From positions 124,001 to 188,000 of the forward strand of contig JAZKJV010010743.1 in assembly GCA_037367405.1 (NCBI GenBank): DNA of 64,000 nt, written 5' to 3'. The translations under genes and the position numbers were made by a program. This stretch comes from Ottelia alismoides (Eukaryota; Streptophyta; Magnoliopsida; Alismatales; Hydrocharitaceae). The notes beneath the pieces are model-generated. The model did no database searches. It was not told the DNA's origin and saw only the letters and a list, made by a program, of their open reading frames with translations. Positions 36,446 through 47,800 of the stretch are shown here, piece after piece. How positions within the stretch are numbered: position 1 is the stretch's first letter; every line of letters begins with the position of its first letter.

Positions 36446-37904
36446 ATTGAAGGAACTCAAGGTTCAGTTACAAGAACTGCTGGAGAAGGGTTTCATACGC
36501 CCTTGTACATCTCCATGGGGAGCGCCTATCCTCTTTTTTAAGAAGAAGGATGGATCTATGCGCATGTGTATAGATTATCGGCAACTGAATAAAGTAACCA
36601 TTAAGAATCGTTACCCTTTGCCACGCATTGACGATCTCTTTTATCAGCTACAAGGGTCATCCATCTTCTCCAAGATTGATTTACGATCTGGTTATCACCA
36701 ACTACATATTCGGGATGTGGATATACCCAAGTCCGCATTCAGAACCAGATATGGTCACTATGAGTTTTTGGTGATGCCCTTTGGCTTGACAAATGCCCCA
36801 GCAGCATTCATGGACATGATGAATCGGGTGTTTCAGCCTTTCCTCGGCAGCTTTGTTGTGGTTTTCATTGACGATGTCCTTATATACTCTCGAGATGAGA
36901 AGGAACATCGCACTCACTTACAGACAGTGCTGGAGACCTTACGGAGGCACAAACTATATGCGAAGTTTAGTAAGTGTGAGTTTTGGCTTCAAAGAGTATC
37001 ATTCTTAGGCCACGTTATCTCAGGTGCAGGAGTGTCAGTGGATCCTGCAAAAATTGAAGCAGTCCTTAGTTGGGAACGACCGAAGAATGTATCTGAGATC
37101 CGAAGCTTTCTTGGCTTAGCCAGTTACTACAGGCGATTTGTGAAGGGCTTTTCACAGATTGCCCTTTCCCTCACCCAACTGACCAAGAAGGAGATGCCAT
37201 ACGCTTGGTCAGAAGAGTGTGAGAATAGCTTCCAGACACTGAAGGAAAGGCTCACTACAGCTCCCATCTTGACAATTTCATCGGGCCTAGACGGATTCAC
37301 AGTTTACACTGATGCATCAAAGGAGGGTCTGGGTGCGGTTTTGATGCAACATGGTAAGGTTGTCGCTTATGGATCTAGACAGTTGAAGACACATGAGAAA
37401 AATTACCCAACCCATGATATGGAACTGGCAGCAATTGTCTTTGCTCTTAAAATATGGAGACATTATCTTTATGGTGTTGCTTTCGAAATCTTCACAAATC
37501 ACAAGAGTCTCAAGCATCTTTTTGATCAGAAGGAGCTTAACATGAGGCAAAGGAGATGGCCGGAGCTTTTAAAGGATTACGAGTGCACCATCTCTTACAA
37601 TCCTGGTAAGGCGAATGTGGTCGCTGATGCCCTTAGTCGTAGGCCTCATTCAAGTGAATCCCATCCTCAGCTGAAAGCATGGGATCTTCTTGCAACTTTC
37701 AGTGATTGGCATCCATTTCAGAGTAGTAGAGAAACAATCATAGTTCCCTCCCCTTCACGTCCAGAGTTAGTTGAACGAATCATCCGGGGACAGCATGAAG
37801 ATTTGAGTATGCAGAGACTCAAAGAGAAGGCTATTGCAGGAACCTTAGTTGGCTTTTCTTATCAAGATGGGGTGCTACGAAATGGGAATTGTGTGTCCCA
37901 GTAG
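36330..37904 (+). CDS. Tekay reverse transcriptase and RNase H
   Basis: The 524-residue open frame begins in the linker. RT motifs: [62 protein letters not shown] and [10 protein letters not shown] with the catalytic Asp pair at residues 181-182 (codons 36870-36875). The connection domain follows ([19 protein letters not shown]). RNase H shows [17 protein letters not shown] and [11 protein letters not shown]. At residue 390 the usual T-D-H-K-S-L reads T-N-H-K-S-L, so a metal-binding Asp is changed to Asn. The frame ends at a TAG at 37902 from a frameshift. It should make cDNA, but RNase H activity is probably impaired. Confidence 0.93.
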   Translation: MYFMLNCRDIPHLVRWSLRFLSSGTQPISMAPYMMAPAELKELKVQLQELLEKGFIRPCTSPWGAPILFFKKKDGSMRMCIDYRQLNKVTIKNRYPLPRIDDLFYQLQGSSIFSKIDLRSGYHQLHIRDVDIPKSAFRTRYGHYEFLVMPFGLTNAPAAFMDMMNRVFQPFLGSFVVVFIDDVLIYSRDEKEHRTHLQTVLETLRRHKLYAKFSKCEFWLQRVSFLGHVISGAGVSVDPAKIEAVLSWERPKNVSEIRSFLGLASYYRRFVKGFSQIALSLTQLTKKEMPYAWSEECENSFQTLKERLTTAPILTISSGLDGFTVYTDASKEGLGAVLMQHGKVVAYGSRQLKTHEKNYPTHDMELAAIVFALKIWRHYLYGVAFEIFTNHKSLKHLFDQKELNMRQRRWPELLKDYECTISYNPGKANVVADALSRRPHSSESHPQLKAWDLLATFSDWHPFQSSRETIIVPSPSRPELVERIIRGQHEDLSMQRLKEKAIAGTLVGFSYQDGVLRNGNCVSQ

Positions 37905-38131
37905 ATGTACAATTGAGGGAAGAGATCATGCATGAGGCACATAGTTCACGTTTGTCGATACACCCTAGCGGCACCAAGATGTATAGAGAAGAAAAATTTC
38001 TGGTGGAAGCAAATGAGAAGATGTGGCTGATTTCGTGGCAAGGTGTATGACATGCCAACAGATTAAGGCTGAGCATAAGCGGCCACCTGGACTTATGCAG
38101 TCCCTTCCAATTCCCGAGTGGAAGTGGGAAG
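37905..38131 (+). pseudogene. Tekay integrase N-terminal zinc-binding part
   Basis: In shifting frames, EEIMHEAHSSRLSIHPSG provides the two His and CMTCQQIKAEHKRPPG (near 38050) the two Cys of the HHCC domain. Small indels break the frame. The segment ends at the solo LTR, whose GGAAG duplication (38127-38131) falls just before the catalytic core. Confidence 0.85.
38127..38131. repeat. Target-site duplication GGAAG, left
   Basis: GGAAG precedes the solo LTR and recurs at 40051-40055. Confidence 0.92.
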
Positions 38132-40050
38132 TGATAACCGTCAGGTACCCTACGTTAATTCGGTCAAATTAATGTCCAAATTAATTAATATGATTCGTTG
38201 CAGTCGGATACGAGGGGTTAGAATAGATAGCCGAGGCGTGCAAGTGCTCGTGGAGAGATATAGATGGTCGGCGAGGCCTACGGTGTGAAGGAGGTGCGCT
38301 GGAGATGGGCTCCGGCCAAATGGCGGAGCTGTTGGTCGGAGTAGTGCGTAAAGCGTCGTCGGAGTGTGCAGATGGGAAAGCGAGGACGGGAGCTTCGACG
38401 CGAAGCTCGTCGAGGTGGATTGGAGGGGAGAAGGTGGCCGGTGGAGTCGAATAAAATCGGAGAAAAGCAAGAAAATCAAGAGGAAGATCGGAGGAGGAAT
38501 GGAGGGGGTTACCTGGGGAATGGAGCTCAGATTTGAGCTCCAGGTCTTCGCTCGAGGGATCGGTAGGGTCCCGAGCTCGCGCAGCTGCTCGTGGGAGGCT
38601 GCAGCACGGCTGTGGCGGCCGTGGATCTCGCCGGAGTCGAATCCTTGTCTTCGCTCGACAACACACCCAATTGCTGTCACCAATGGATTGCTTGGAGCTC
38701 GAGGAACCTCTCTGGAGTGGCGGATGGGGGTGAACGTCGCCGGTGGCGACGTATTTATAAGGTGAAGGAGGTGGGTTGGCTGGTGGAGTAGCGAGGTTGG
38801 TGGACGACGTGGGGCTACCATGGTGGAGGTGGTGGAGCTTGAGGGAGCTGGCAAGGGAGAGGGATGAGTGGGTGATGTCGTGGGGGTGTCAGCGGTCGGA
38901 GGAGATGGCTGACGTGCGTCCAAAAATAGGAAGGGGGTGCCCCTCCCGCAAGGCAAGGGACGTGGGGGAGAGGGGCGCCTGGAGGTAGGAGACGAGGTCT
39001 CCACCGTTGGATCTTGTGATCCAACGGTGGTGATCAGAGCGTGGTGAGCGGGTAGGATTCGGTCTGGGCGCGTAGATGATGGGCCGAGAGCGCGCCATGT
39101 GGTGGGCACTGGTGAAGGCGCGAGCGGACGGTTTAGATGAAAAGATAGGGATGATCTGAGGGTCGAGATTCGCTGGAAGAGGGGCGGCTGCGATGGAGAG
39201 ATCGGGGGGTCTGATCAGGCGGCGCAGATGCTGCCACGTGGAAGGCTCTGGTGAAGGTGCGGACGAGCGGCGTAGATCACGGCTGGAGATGATCGGATGG
39301 TCCAGGCAAGGGGCGTGCGTGGGCAGCGCTGGGCCGTTGGATCTGGAGCGAGATCCAACGGCTGAGGGCGCAGACGGATGAGGCGATGGAAGGCGGGCCG
39401 CGTGGCGCAACCAGAGGGCGCCACGTGGCCTGCTGTGAGTGGCTGGAGTAAGAGGCACGTGTAGAGAGAAGAGGGAGCCGAATTTGGAAAAACTCAAAAC
39501 ATGAAAGTTGTAGATCTCGATGAGATCTACAAGTTTCATGTTGACCAAAGACGGAGATGAGGTCAAATATGATACATAAATACAAGGATACATAAATATA
39601 CATATGTAGTATACAAAGTGACCCAAAAACCCAAGTTTCTCATACGAGCTCCAAATTCAATGAAATTAGTCTCATTTTGAAGGTCTTTTAATATGTAATA
39701 TTCTAAGAGTGAGTAGACCTAATTCGGAGTTTGTATGAGGGCTTTATGTGTATTTTAGTGTACAAGGGTTCTCAGGCTACATTGGCTATTTTACAAGGGT
39801 GATTTTTGGCATTCTTCCCTATGTTATTAACTAAGGAGTATAGATTATAGAGAAGATGTTATTTTGGTGAAGAGGTATTTTACAAGGGATTTTTGGCTTC
39901 TTATTTAGATGCAAATGAGCTGCTAAACTACATGAGTTATGAATACATGCATGAATGCTATTTATGCAATATAAGGGGAAATATGCCTCTATTTTCTCGG
40001 GAACAAGGCTCTATTTTTGACTTTTGAAGTGATGAATCACAGATTCATCA
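38132..40050 (-). mobile_element. Solo LTR of the TGATGAATC family
   Basis: It is a 1919-bp LTR in reverse orientation, ending GTGATGAATCACAG-ATTCATCA at 40050. GGAAG duplications lie on both sides and there is no internal sequence, so it is a solo LTR left by LTR-LTR recombination. It has a TATA box (reverse, 38751-38760), a donor-like site at 38511-38512, two CCGTTGGATC dyads (39003-39025, 39333-39362) and the perfect-looking GATCT dyad at 39499-39541. It is GC-rich and CpG-rich compared with its surroundings. Confidence 0.93.
38751..38760 (-). promoter_or_regulatory. TATA box of solo LTR
   Basis: On the minus strand it reads TTATAAATAC, within a GC-rich region about 240 bp upstream of the donor-like site. 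Confidence 0.55.
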
Positions 40051-40055
40051 GGAAG
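40051..40055. repeat. Target-site duplication GGAAG, right
   Basis: It is the partner of 38127-38131. Confidence 0.92.
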
Positions 40056-40063
40056 GCATATCT

Positions 40064-41113
40064 ATGGACTTCGTTACAGGGCTTCCTAGAACTTCTAGCG
40101 GTCATGATGCCATATGGGTAGTAGTTGATAGGCTTACGAAATCAGCGCACTTTATACCTTTGAGCATGGCTTGCACTCCAATACAACTCGCGGTGATTTT
40201 TATTAAGGAGATTGTCAGGTTTCATGGTCTACCAAAGCAGATTATATCTGATCGTGATCCGAGATTTACTTCAAATTATTGGCGGGAGTTTATGAACTCT
40301 TTAGAAGTGCAGTTGTGCCTCAGTTCAACCTACCATCCTCAGACCGCCAGACAATCCGAGAGGACAATACAAACATTAGAGGATCTTCTTCGAGCATGTG
40401 TGCTAGAGTGGAAAGGGTCTTGGAAGGACTATTTATCGTTAGCAGAGTTCTCGAGCAATAATAGTTACCATGCCAGCATAGGAATGGCCCCTTTCGAGGC
40501 ATTATATGGGAGACAATGTACTACACCTTTGAGTTGGCAGCAGGTCGGGCATAACCAGCTGCATAAGGTGGAATACTTGGAGGAAACGGCTCAATCTATT
40601 AAGACGGCCCGAGAAAAACTGCTTATTGCACAGAGCAGACAAAAGAGCTACAGTGACAAACGACGCACCGATCTTAGCTTCAAAGTTGGGGATTTCGTCT
40701 TCCTAAGAGTATCTCCAACCAAGGGAGTGCAACGGTTTGGAGTAAAGGGGAAGTTAGCCCCATGGTTCATTGGACCTTTTGAGATCCTTGACCGAATTGG
40801 CAATGTTGCTTATAGACTGGCACTTCCCCCTTACCTGTCGGGAGTGCATAACATCTTTCACATTTCCAACCTGAGGAAATATGTGCATGACCCATTGCAC
40901 GTGATCAGCTACGGTGATCTGCAGGTGGACACAGACCTAAGCTACCCTGAGGAACCGGTCCGGATCATCGATCGCTTAGTGAAGAGGTTGAGGCATAAGG
41001 AGATACCAATGGTAAAGGTCCTTTGGCAGCGACATAACTCCGAGGAGGCCACTTGGGAGCCTGAGGCAGATATGCGACGGGATTACCCACATCTATTTGA
41101 AGGTAATATCTAA
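40064..41113 (+). CDS. Tekay integrase core and chromodomain
   Basis: The 349-residue open frame starts inside the catalytic core just after the solo LTR. MDFVTGLPRTSSGHDAIWVV holds the first Asp, IISDRDPRFTS the second, and SERTIQTLEDLLRAC the Glu exactly 35 residues further (D-X35-E). The usual QTDGQSE reads QTARQSE here. A GPF motif (APWFIGPFEILDRIG) marks the C-terminal domain. The last 50 residues (PVRIIDRLVKRLRHKEIP, VKVLWQRHNSEEATWEPEAD) form a chromodomain, which in chromoviruses directs insertion to heterochromatin. The frame is intact, but its N-terminus is separated by the solo LTR. Confidence 0.95.
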   Translation: MDFVTGLPRTSSGHDAIWVVVDRLTKSAHFIPLSMACTPIQLAVIFIKEIVRFHGLPKQIISDRDPRFTSNYWREFMNSLEVQLCLSSTYHPQTARQSERTIQTLEDLLRACVLEWKGSWKDYLSLAEFSSNNSYHASIGMAPFEALYGRQCTTPLSWQQVGHNQLHKVEYLEETAQSIKTAREKLLIAQSRQKSYSDKRRTDLSFKVGDFVFLRVSPTKGVQRFGVKGKLAPWFIGPFEILDRIGNVAYRLALPPYLSGVHNIFHISNLRKYVHDPLHVISYGDLQVDTDLSYPEEPVRIIDRLVKRLRHKEIPMVKVLWQRHNSEEATWEPEADMRRDYPHLFEGNI

Positions 41114-41227
41114 ACCATACTTATGTCCTTGTCAGTTCCTCAATTGGGTTCAACCTTTTAAGGTTGTTATTTTACATCCCTTACATCCTAAGTCTCGAGG
41201 ACGAGACTGTTTTTAAGGTTGTTATGA
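41114..41227 (+). other. Tekay 3' untranslated spacer with degenerate polypurine tract
   Basis: It holds the CTCGAGGACGAGACTGTTTT stretch typical of this lineage before the 3' LTR. The last 25 bases (TTTTTAAGGTTGTTATGA) are T-rich, so the usual G-rich polypurine tract is missing or highly degenerate. Confidence 0.6.
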
Positions 41228-43630
41228 TGTAACGCCTCGGAAATTTTGGCTTTTTCTGAATTTCTAAAATATATACAATATCATACTCATTAGAAGCGTC
41301 TTGTCGCAAGCTTTGGAACGAGCCCAAGATTGCATAAATCCGAGTTCGTATGAGGAAGTTATGCCTGTTTTAGTGAACTATGGTCTGGGACAATTTTGGA
41401 AGGTAGACCCGCGGATTTGCACCTTATTACATGCGTTGGAGATATTTTGAGGCATAATTTCACCTCAAAATTGACAACCTTATTTCCTATTCTTCACCTT
41501 TGAATGGTCTTTAAAACCACATTGATCTCTTTCCATTCTCACCCTTCTCCCATTTGATTCTTCGTTCTTCTTCCCTAGAGAGACGAGAGGAAGAAACTCT
41601 TCCCATTGGCGAGGCACGAGGCTCCGGAGTTTCATTACGAGGAGAGGAGGAAGAGCATCGTCGTAAGGGGAAGACGTCGCTGCACTCAGATCGTTGATCG
41701 TGCGCTCGGATCAAAGGTTCACATGAAGGTAACGGATCTTGACATTCTCCTTTTTATTTCGCATACCTTGCGATGATGGAGTTTGTTGATTATGGGGTTG
41801 ATATTTTAATTTTGATCCTTCCCCGGGATTGCCTCCTTGCTGTTGGTGCATCGTGATTCCGTTCTTCTAAACCTTATATTTTGATGTAAATATGTCCGGG
41901 TTTCTTCCTTGGAAGCATCATATGATCTCCTGTTTTCGATATTACCAAATGGTGTGACCTACTCTAATCTCGCGAATGAAAAAAATGCATTGTTATAATA
42001 TATGAATTGCAGTCGTAGGTACTAAGTTAAGGGTACACATACGGGTGATTTATCAATAATGCACCGACCTATAATATGATGATATCGGAAATATTTGAGA
42101 ATAGTTAGAAGTTGTAACTTTTAATTTGTTTCTCGGATGGATGTGGTATTATACAAATCATGACCCTTACATAATTTTTTTGTATCGATGGATTATCATA
42201 ATTATTCATGATAGGAGACCTCCACAAATCATATCTTTTTAGCAAGGGATAACGTATAACATCAATTGCCTAGGTATACATTAGGATCCTGCAACGGATT
42301 TCAAATTTTGCTTCCATCAAGAATCTCATAATCTATGATGTTATTCGTGCATTGATTTTAACATATATGGCGTTAGTGCATATTACCTTATATTACTCTT
42401 GTTATTTATTAACAATTATAACATGGACGTTTGACATGCACGGCAATAGTATTATGGTAACCTTTTATTGGTGTCATATATAATGATTAAAGAAGAAGCA
42501 TGCGGAAGAGTGACCAGATCTTCCTCTCTACTCTATTGGTGTGTGTATGCATGCGAGCGGACCATAAATAAATCACGAGACTTATGATGTTTCCTTCGGA
42601 CCTAAGGGTCCCACTATTGGTTGGAGATGATCAACCAATTTCACTTTTCATGGTAAATTCTATGGTTAAATACATTCATGAAAAGGTCAATATCCGTGTG
42701 TGGCAATAAAAGATAGATACTGCAAGGTGGGTGCACAGCCTTGTAGTCCGGCTGAGCCGACAGTGAGTCACCCCCACTCGAGGGGCATCATAGAGTGGGG
42801 TGGTGGTAGGTACTCTGGTGGAATTGAGGTGGATGCACGCGTGCATCACACCGTACGGATCCGTTTTTGTGGCACTTGTTTTGGAGCGAGTAAGACTCCT
42901 CCTGCAGACTCGGTTGACGAAGCGACTATTTGGGCTATATGCTCTCTGTCACGAGTGTTAGAGTACTACTAGCCATACTATCTGAAGGTTTGCGCTTGCG
43001 CAAAGGTTTTAATCTGCATTCTGAATGGAGTGTTGCAGACTTCATTCCTAGTGCAGATCTTCTCCTTTGACAGGCGAGTCCGGGATAAGTAAATGAAAAT
43101 ATGAATATAGATATGTCAAAGAATTGGTTTTGATTGTGTACGTATTAAAGGCCTAGAATATAAGTGATTGTATAATGCTGGATGCTTTTAGAATGTTCTC
43201 TTCTAAACTTGTTAAGTTACTGCATTTGCATTGCCTACCTATACTCTCTCTTGATTTATAAGTTATTTTATCCTCATCGAGTCAGTTGACTCATGAGTTA
43301 CATTCTTTGGAAATCCAACAGGAAGTGTAGAGCAGGAGACCGAGGCTCACATCTTTGGTGGTGCATCTGCAGGACGTTCTTAAGGTTGAAGACTAGTTTC
43401 TTAGTAGTTTCTGTTATCCTTCCTTTCCGACTATTTATGATGTAATAAAGAGACTCTGAGGACTTATTGTTATCCGTATGTGGACTTTTGTTATCAGTAG
43501 AAACTTAGATTTTTTTCCCTATTTCCTTATTTTGTATAAATGGTATACCATGCAGGTTGTTTATGATTGTTGTTGGGAAATATTGAGAATGGATGTTGAG
43601 ATTGCGCTTCCGTCGAGGCGGGACGTTACA
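41228..43630 (+). repeat. Tekay 3' LTR
   Basis: It is 2403 bp and closely matches the 5' LTR from end to end, except for about 300 bp missing near 42465 (a short filler TTATTGGTG lies at the joint). The donor-like site is at 41728/41729. It ends GGGACGTTACA followed by ATCGG. Confidence 0.95.
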
Positions 43631-43635
43631 ATCGG
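43631..43635. repeat. Target-site duplication ATCGG, right
   Basis: It is the partner of 31756-31760. Confidence 0.95.
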
Positions 43636-43711
43636 AGGGTGGGAAACCTAAAATCTAAGTTGTCTAAAACTTAACCCCAAATCGTATACCTCCTCGAAAA
43701 TGATGCCATTT
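43636..43711 (-). other. Element C internal, second part, with primer site complement
   Basis: It continues 31755 across the Tekay insertion and matches 51800-51871 (GGAAACCTAAAAT...). The primer-site complement near 43691-43709 is degenerate (TCCTCGAAAATGATGCCA) but in place, directly before the LTR start at 43712. Confidence 0.75.
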
Positions 43712-44855
43712 TGAAAGCACCGTCGGATCCCTTTGTTAATATGTCTTTTTTATTGTAATGCAGAAATCCAACGATCATAAAAAATCCACACAAAAATAAT
43801 TATGCGATTAGTCCCAATGTGGTAATTGTTTATTTTACTTGGGCAAGTCCCAAGGTCGAACTCTTGGAGGTAATATGAGGGTCTAGAATTGATTTGCACA
43901 CAATCTAGGGTTTATTTTTTCAAAATATGGATTTTTATGGTTTTGATTTTTGTAAATTTTTATGGGCTTTTAATTTGAAGTAGATGCAAGTAAATGAAGC
44001 AAGTATGATGCATGAATTTTTTTAATAATTAATGCAAGGAAATAATGCTATGCATTGTGAGAGAATAAATAATGCACTTTTTAGATTTTTAAAGGATGAA
44101 TGAATGATGTGAAATGATTAATGCAAGAAAGAGCGGGTCAAGCGAGATCTACTCGATTTTAATTCCCAAAGTCTCTGAATTTCAAGCATAATGGATCAAC
44201 TAATGTTTCAAATTAAGTCCCAAAATCAATTCCCTATAATTTACAATTTATTGAGCAATATAGTTCATTGATAGAGAGTACGTGTGCTCAAAGTAATCAA
44301 ATGATTCCCTAAATATATTGATATAAAATAATGTCTCAAATTGTGAAATTAAATATTCTAAATGATAGAGAATTAAATGATCTTTAAAATGATGCCAAGT
44401 TCGTAGAAATTGGATAAATAATTTTCAAGTTGTAAATAATACAAGTTCTTGGGCTTAAATGCAATAAAAATAAATAAAAATGCTTTAAAAAATGACCTTC
44501 TAGGGACTCTTATGTAAGTTTGAAAATCTGGAGGTATGCTTCTGATAATTTCTATATGCGTGGGTGATTCTTTATGAATCTCAGGGAGTGCGAGGGTCTC
44601 CATTGAAAAATTTCCCGGTTACATGCGTAAGGTGTGTGGCTAGATCTTTGAGTAATTAGTGGGTGTTGGTCAAAAAAAGAAGAAGCGTCAGGCTTCAAAT
44701 CAATAGCTTCTTCTATTAAAGAGCTTGTTTCGATTGGCTGGTGAAAAACCTGAAGGGCACATGTGCAACTTTCACCTCGCACGTGATGAAGCTCACGTGG
44801 GAGACTCATATGGAATTCCTGATAAGTGAAGGGGGATTGCTGCAATGTGTTCTGG
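43712..44855 (-). repeat. Minus-strand family LTR (B), first part
   Basis: It starts TGAAAGCACCG after the primer site. The TTTACTTGGGCAAGTCCCAA block near 43846 lies at the usual offset, shared with 52010, 60160 and 44985. It is interrupted at 44855/44856 by a complete family element and appears to resume at 55461. No gene. Confidence 0.75.
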
Positions 44856-47800
44856 TGACGAACACAGAATCAGCCTTGATAATTTTGTCGAATTAACGAT
44901 GTCGAAGTTGTAGCAGGGTAATCTAGGAATCGTAAAAAATGGTCACACCTAGAATCGATATGGAGAATCAAGTCTCAATGTAATTAAATTTATTTATTTT
45001 ACTTATGTAGGTCCCAAGGTCAAAGTCAGGGAGGTAATATGAGGCTCTAGAATCAATCTTTAAATAATCTAAGATATTAGGCTTTTAGAAATGATGAGTG
45101 ATTTGTGGTTGTTTTTGAATTTTTAGTTTTTTGTAATTTTTGTCAAAGAGATGTAATTAATTACGAAAAGAAAATATGAAGCATGTGTTTTAAAAATAAT
45201 CATTATGCAAGAAAATAATGCTTGCTATGTGGTGAGAGAAATGAAATAAGTGCAATTTTTATTGATTTTTAAATGATGCATGGGATAATGAAATGATGAT
45301 GCAAAAATGAATGCAAGATGAGTAAGCCAATTGGTGTCAAGTCAATCAATGAGCACGCACCCCAATGATCACCGCAAGTTAGTGTTCAGTTAAGCTCTGA
45401 TTAATTTCCCAAAATATATCATCCAATTCAATGTAATTATTGGGCAATTAAATTAATCACAATAAATAAATGAGCTCCAAAGATCAACTAATTCCTTAAA
45501 TAACTTGTTGTTCTAAAATGTCTCAATGGATAAATCTTATTATTCTAGTTCATAGGGAATAATCAAGGTTCAAAATGACACCAAGAATGCAAAAATCCAA
45601 TCACAAATGCTCAAGTTTTAATAAATTGTAGTTCAGGGACTTCAAATTAATAAACATAATTTAAAGGCTTGTAGCTGTACCTTTCGATGGGGATGATGCG
45701 TAATTTCTAGAAGAAGTTTGGGTTTTGGTGCAATTTTCCATGGTGGGGATGTACCTTCTGAGAAGCTCTATGGGGCCCGGTGCAATTTTTCCAAAAGTTC
45801 GCATAGTTCATGTGATGGTTGGCGGCTTGGGTTGTGTGGCTCAGGTTTGTAGATGAATCTCTACGTGTCAGTTGGGAAAGCCTCGGTGAAGACCCAAGGC
45901 TGGAGGCCCGTTATAGGCTCGTGGATCTCCAAGGGACATCCGATGAAGCTTCAATCTACGTTCGAGGTTTACGCATTTTCGAATGGCTAAGATTGAGTAA
46001 GTTCTTGATCTAGCGGTGGTTGTAGGTCGGCCCTGGAATTTCTTCTTCACCGTGGACGGTTGCTTCTGTAGTTGCTTGGCTTCCGATGCTAGAGAAGCAC
46101 GACGTGGGCGGTGCTCTTGGCAGCCGACACACTTCCAAGGGTCACCGACGGCGTAGCTGCTTCATGGATGTTGGTGGGAGGTGGATGATGCTCTAGTACA
46201 ATTGAGGAGAGGAGTGGGTGGTGCTCCTTTAGCGGTGGTAGAACGGAGTAGTCGTTGTGAGGGGGTGTGAGGGATTTAAGGGAAGGCGGCGAGACTAGAA
46301 GGTGATGTTGAAGAGTCGATAGTTGGAGATGGAGAGTTTTGCAGTGATGATCGATGGGTGGACATAATCGAAGGGAATGAAGAATAAATTTGAGGGAGAA
46401 GAAGGAGAAAAAGGATGATCGTGAAGAAGTTTTGCTAAGGAGAGAGAAACTCGATCGGGAAAGAAGCAAGATAGAGGAAAGGGGAAGGAACAATGAATAA
46501 GGAGAGAAGAGGAAGGGAAGAGGGTTTGATTACCTAGGGTTCACCGGAGAGAGAAGCTCGGATGAGCTTCGGTTCTCACTTGAAGCTGCGACGAGGGCTG
46601 CGCGGAGCTGCAATGGATGAGATGTAACAACGAAGGACAGGGCTCCCTCGAATCTCGCCTGGAGGAGTTGCTGTCGTCACTCAACCCTTGTTGGCACTCA
46701 CTGTCACCGAGAGAATAGGCGAGCTCGAGTCACTCATAGCAATGGCATATAAGCCTTAAACAAAGGTGATGATGGTTTTAAGCAGAGAGCAAAGGGATTA
46801 GATGCAGTGGTAAGAAAGGATAGAGAGGAAGGGGCTGCGAGGGGGATGGTTGAGATGGGTTGGTTCAGAAGATAACAAAGGTTAGTGGATAAGGTGTCAT
46901 TTTGGGTCAAGGAGCTTACTGGTGGTTGCTGAAGATAGGGGAGCGACTACGGAATCTTGTCAGTTGGAGTTATCGCCGGAGGTTATGGGTTATCGGGAAC
47001 AATGGTTGCGTTAGTCAGGGTTTGGTTTGGGGATTACGACAATGGAATGAAGAAGGGATAAGGTGAATGGATGATGGTCGTTGGGGGGGGGTTAGATTAG
47101 CATAGGGGGCCGACCGGAGGAGGAAAGCGCAACGAGGCAGATGCTGAGTTAGGAGAAGACCTCACGTATAGGGTACGTGAGGAGGTGGGAGACAAGGTCA
47201 CGTGCATAGAACAAGGAGAGAGGGGCGTGTGACCAGGGGCTAGGTGGCCTAGTTTATGCACGACACATGGCGCCAGGTTGACCAAGAATTGTTGATCATG
47301 CATGAAAAATGAATGAATAAGTCAATTAAAATAGAAGATGGTCCCAAATGGAAAAATGACCAACATTAAACATGTTTATCTTAATGTGATATACAATGTA
47401 CATGAATGACCCAAATGCAAACGGAATGCTGAATGCAAGATATGCAATTTTTTGGTGGTATTTTATGTATATAAAATACCAATCTTTGACTTTGCATATT
47501 TCTTTGATTTTCTGATGATAAATAAATGCATGAAAAAGTCAAACATGATATGAAATAATGCAATGGACTCAAATTGATTTTTTGGAAATTTTATGACTTT
47601 TAAATAAGTCTGAAAAATTAGGGGAGTGAAAATATAAATGGATCTCGTTATAAAGCTCAAGTCAGAATTTGTTTTTTCCCTTGCTTTTGTGATATTTCTG
47701 GATTTTGAATATGTGTTTTTTATTAAAACATGAAATGATGAAATCAAAAAGAAATAAATCAAAATGAATGAAATATGCACATGAAATGATGAGTCAAAAT

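Larger units (their letters stand above)
31761..43630 (+). mobile_element. Tekay/Del-like Ty3/gypsy chromovirus, with solo LTR inserted
   Basis: LTRs begin TGTAACGCC and end GGCGTTACA or GACGTTACA (31761-34463 and 41228-43630), flanked by ATCGG duplications. A tRNA-Met primer site, gag with CCHC knuckle, protease, RT, RNase H, integrase and a C-terminal chromodomain lie in order. Frames are broken several times, and the integrase is split by a solo LTR at 38132-40050. The chromodomain and LTR motifs place it among plant chromoviruses of the Tekay/Del group. The element cannot be autonomous now. Confidence 0.95.

Noticed and set aside
38889..39626. 245-residue minus-strand ORF in the solo LTR
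   Set aside because: It overlaps another long frame in a GC-rich LTR, has low-complexity composition and no homology to known domains that I can see.
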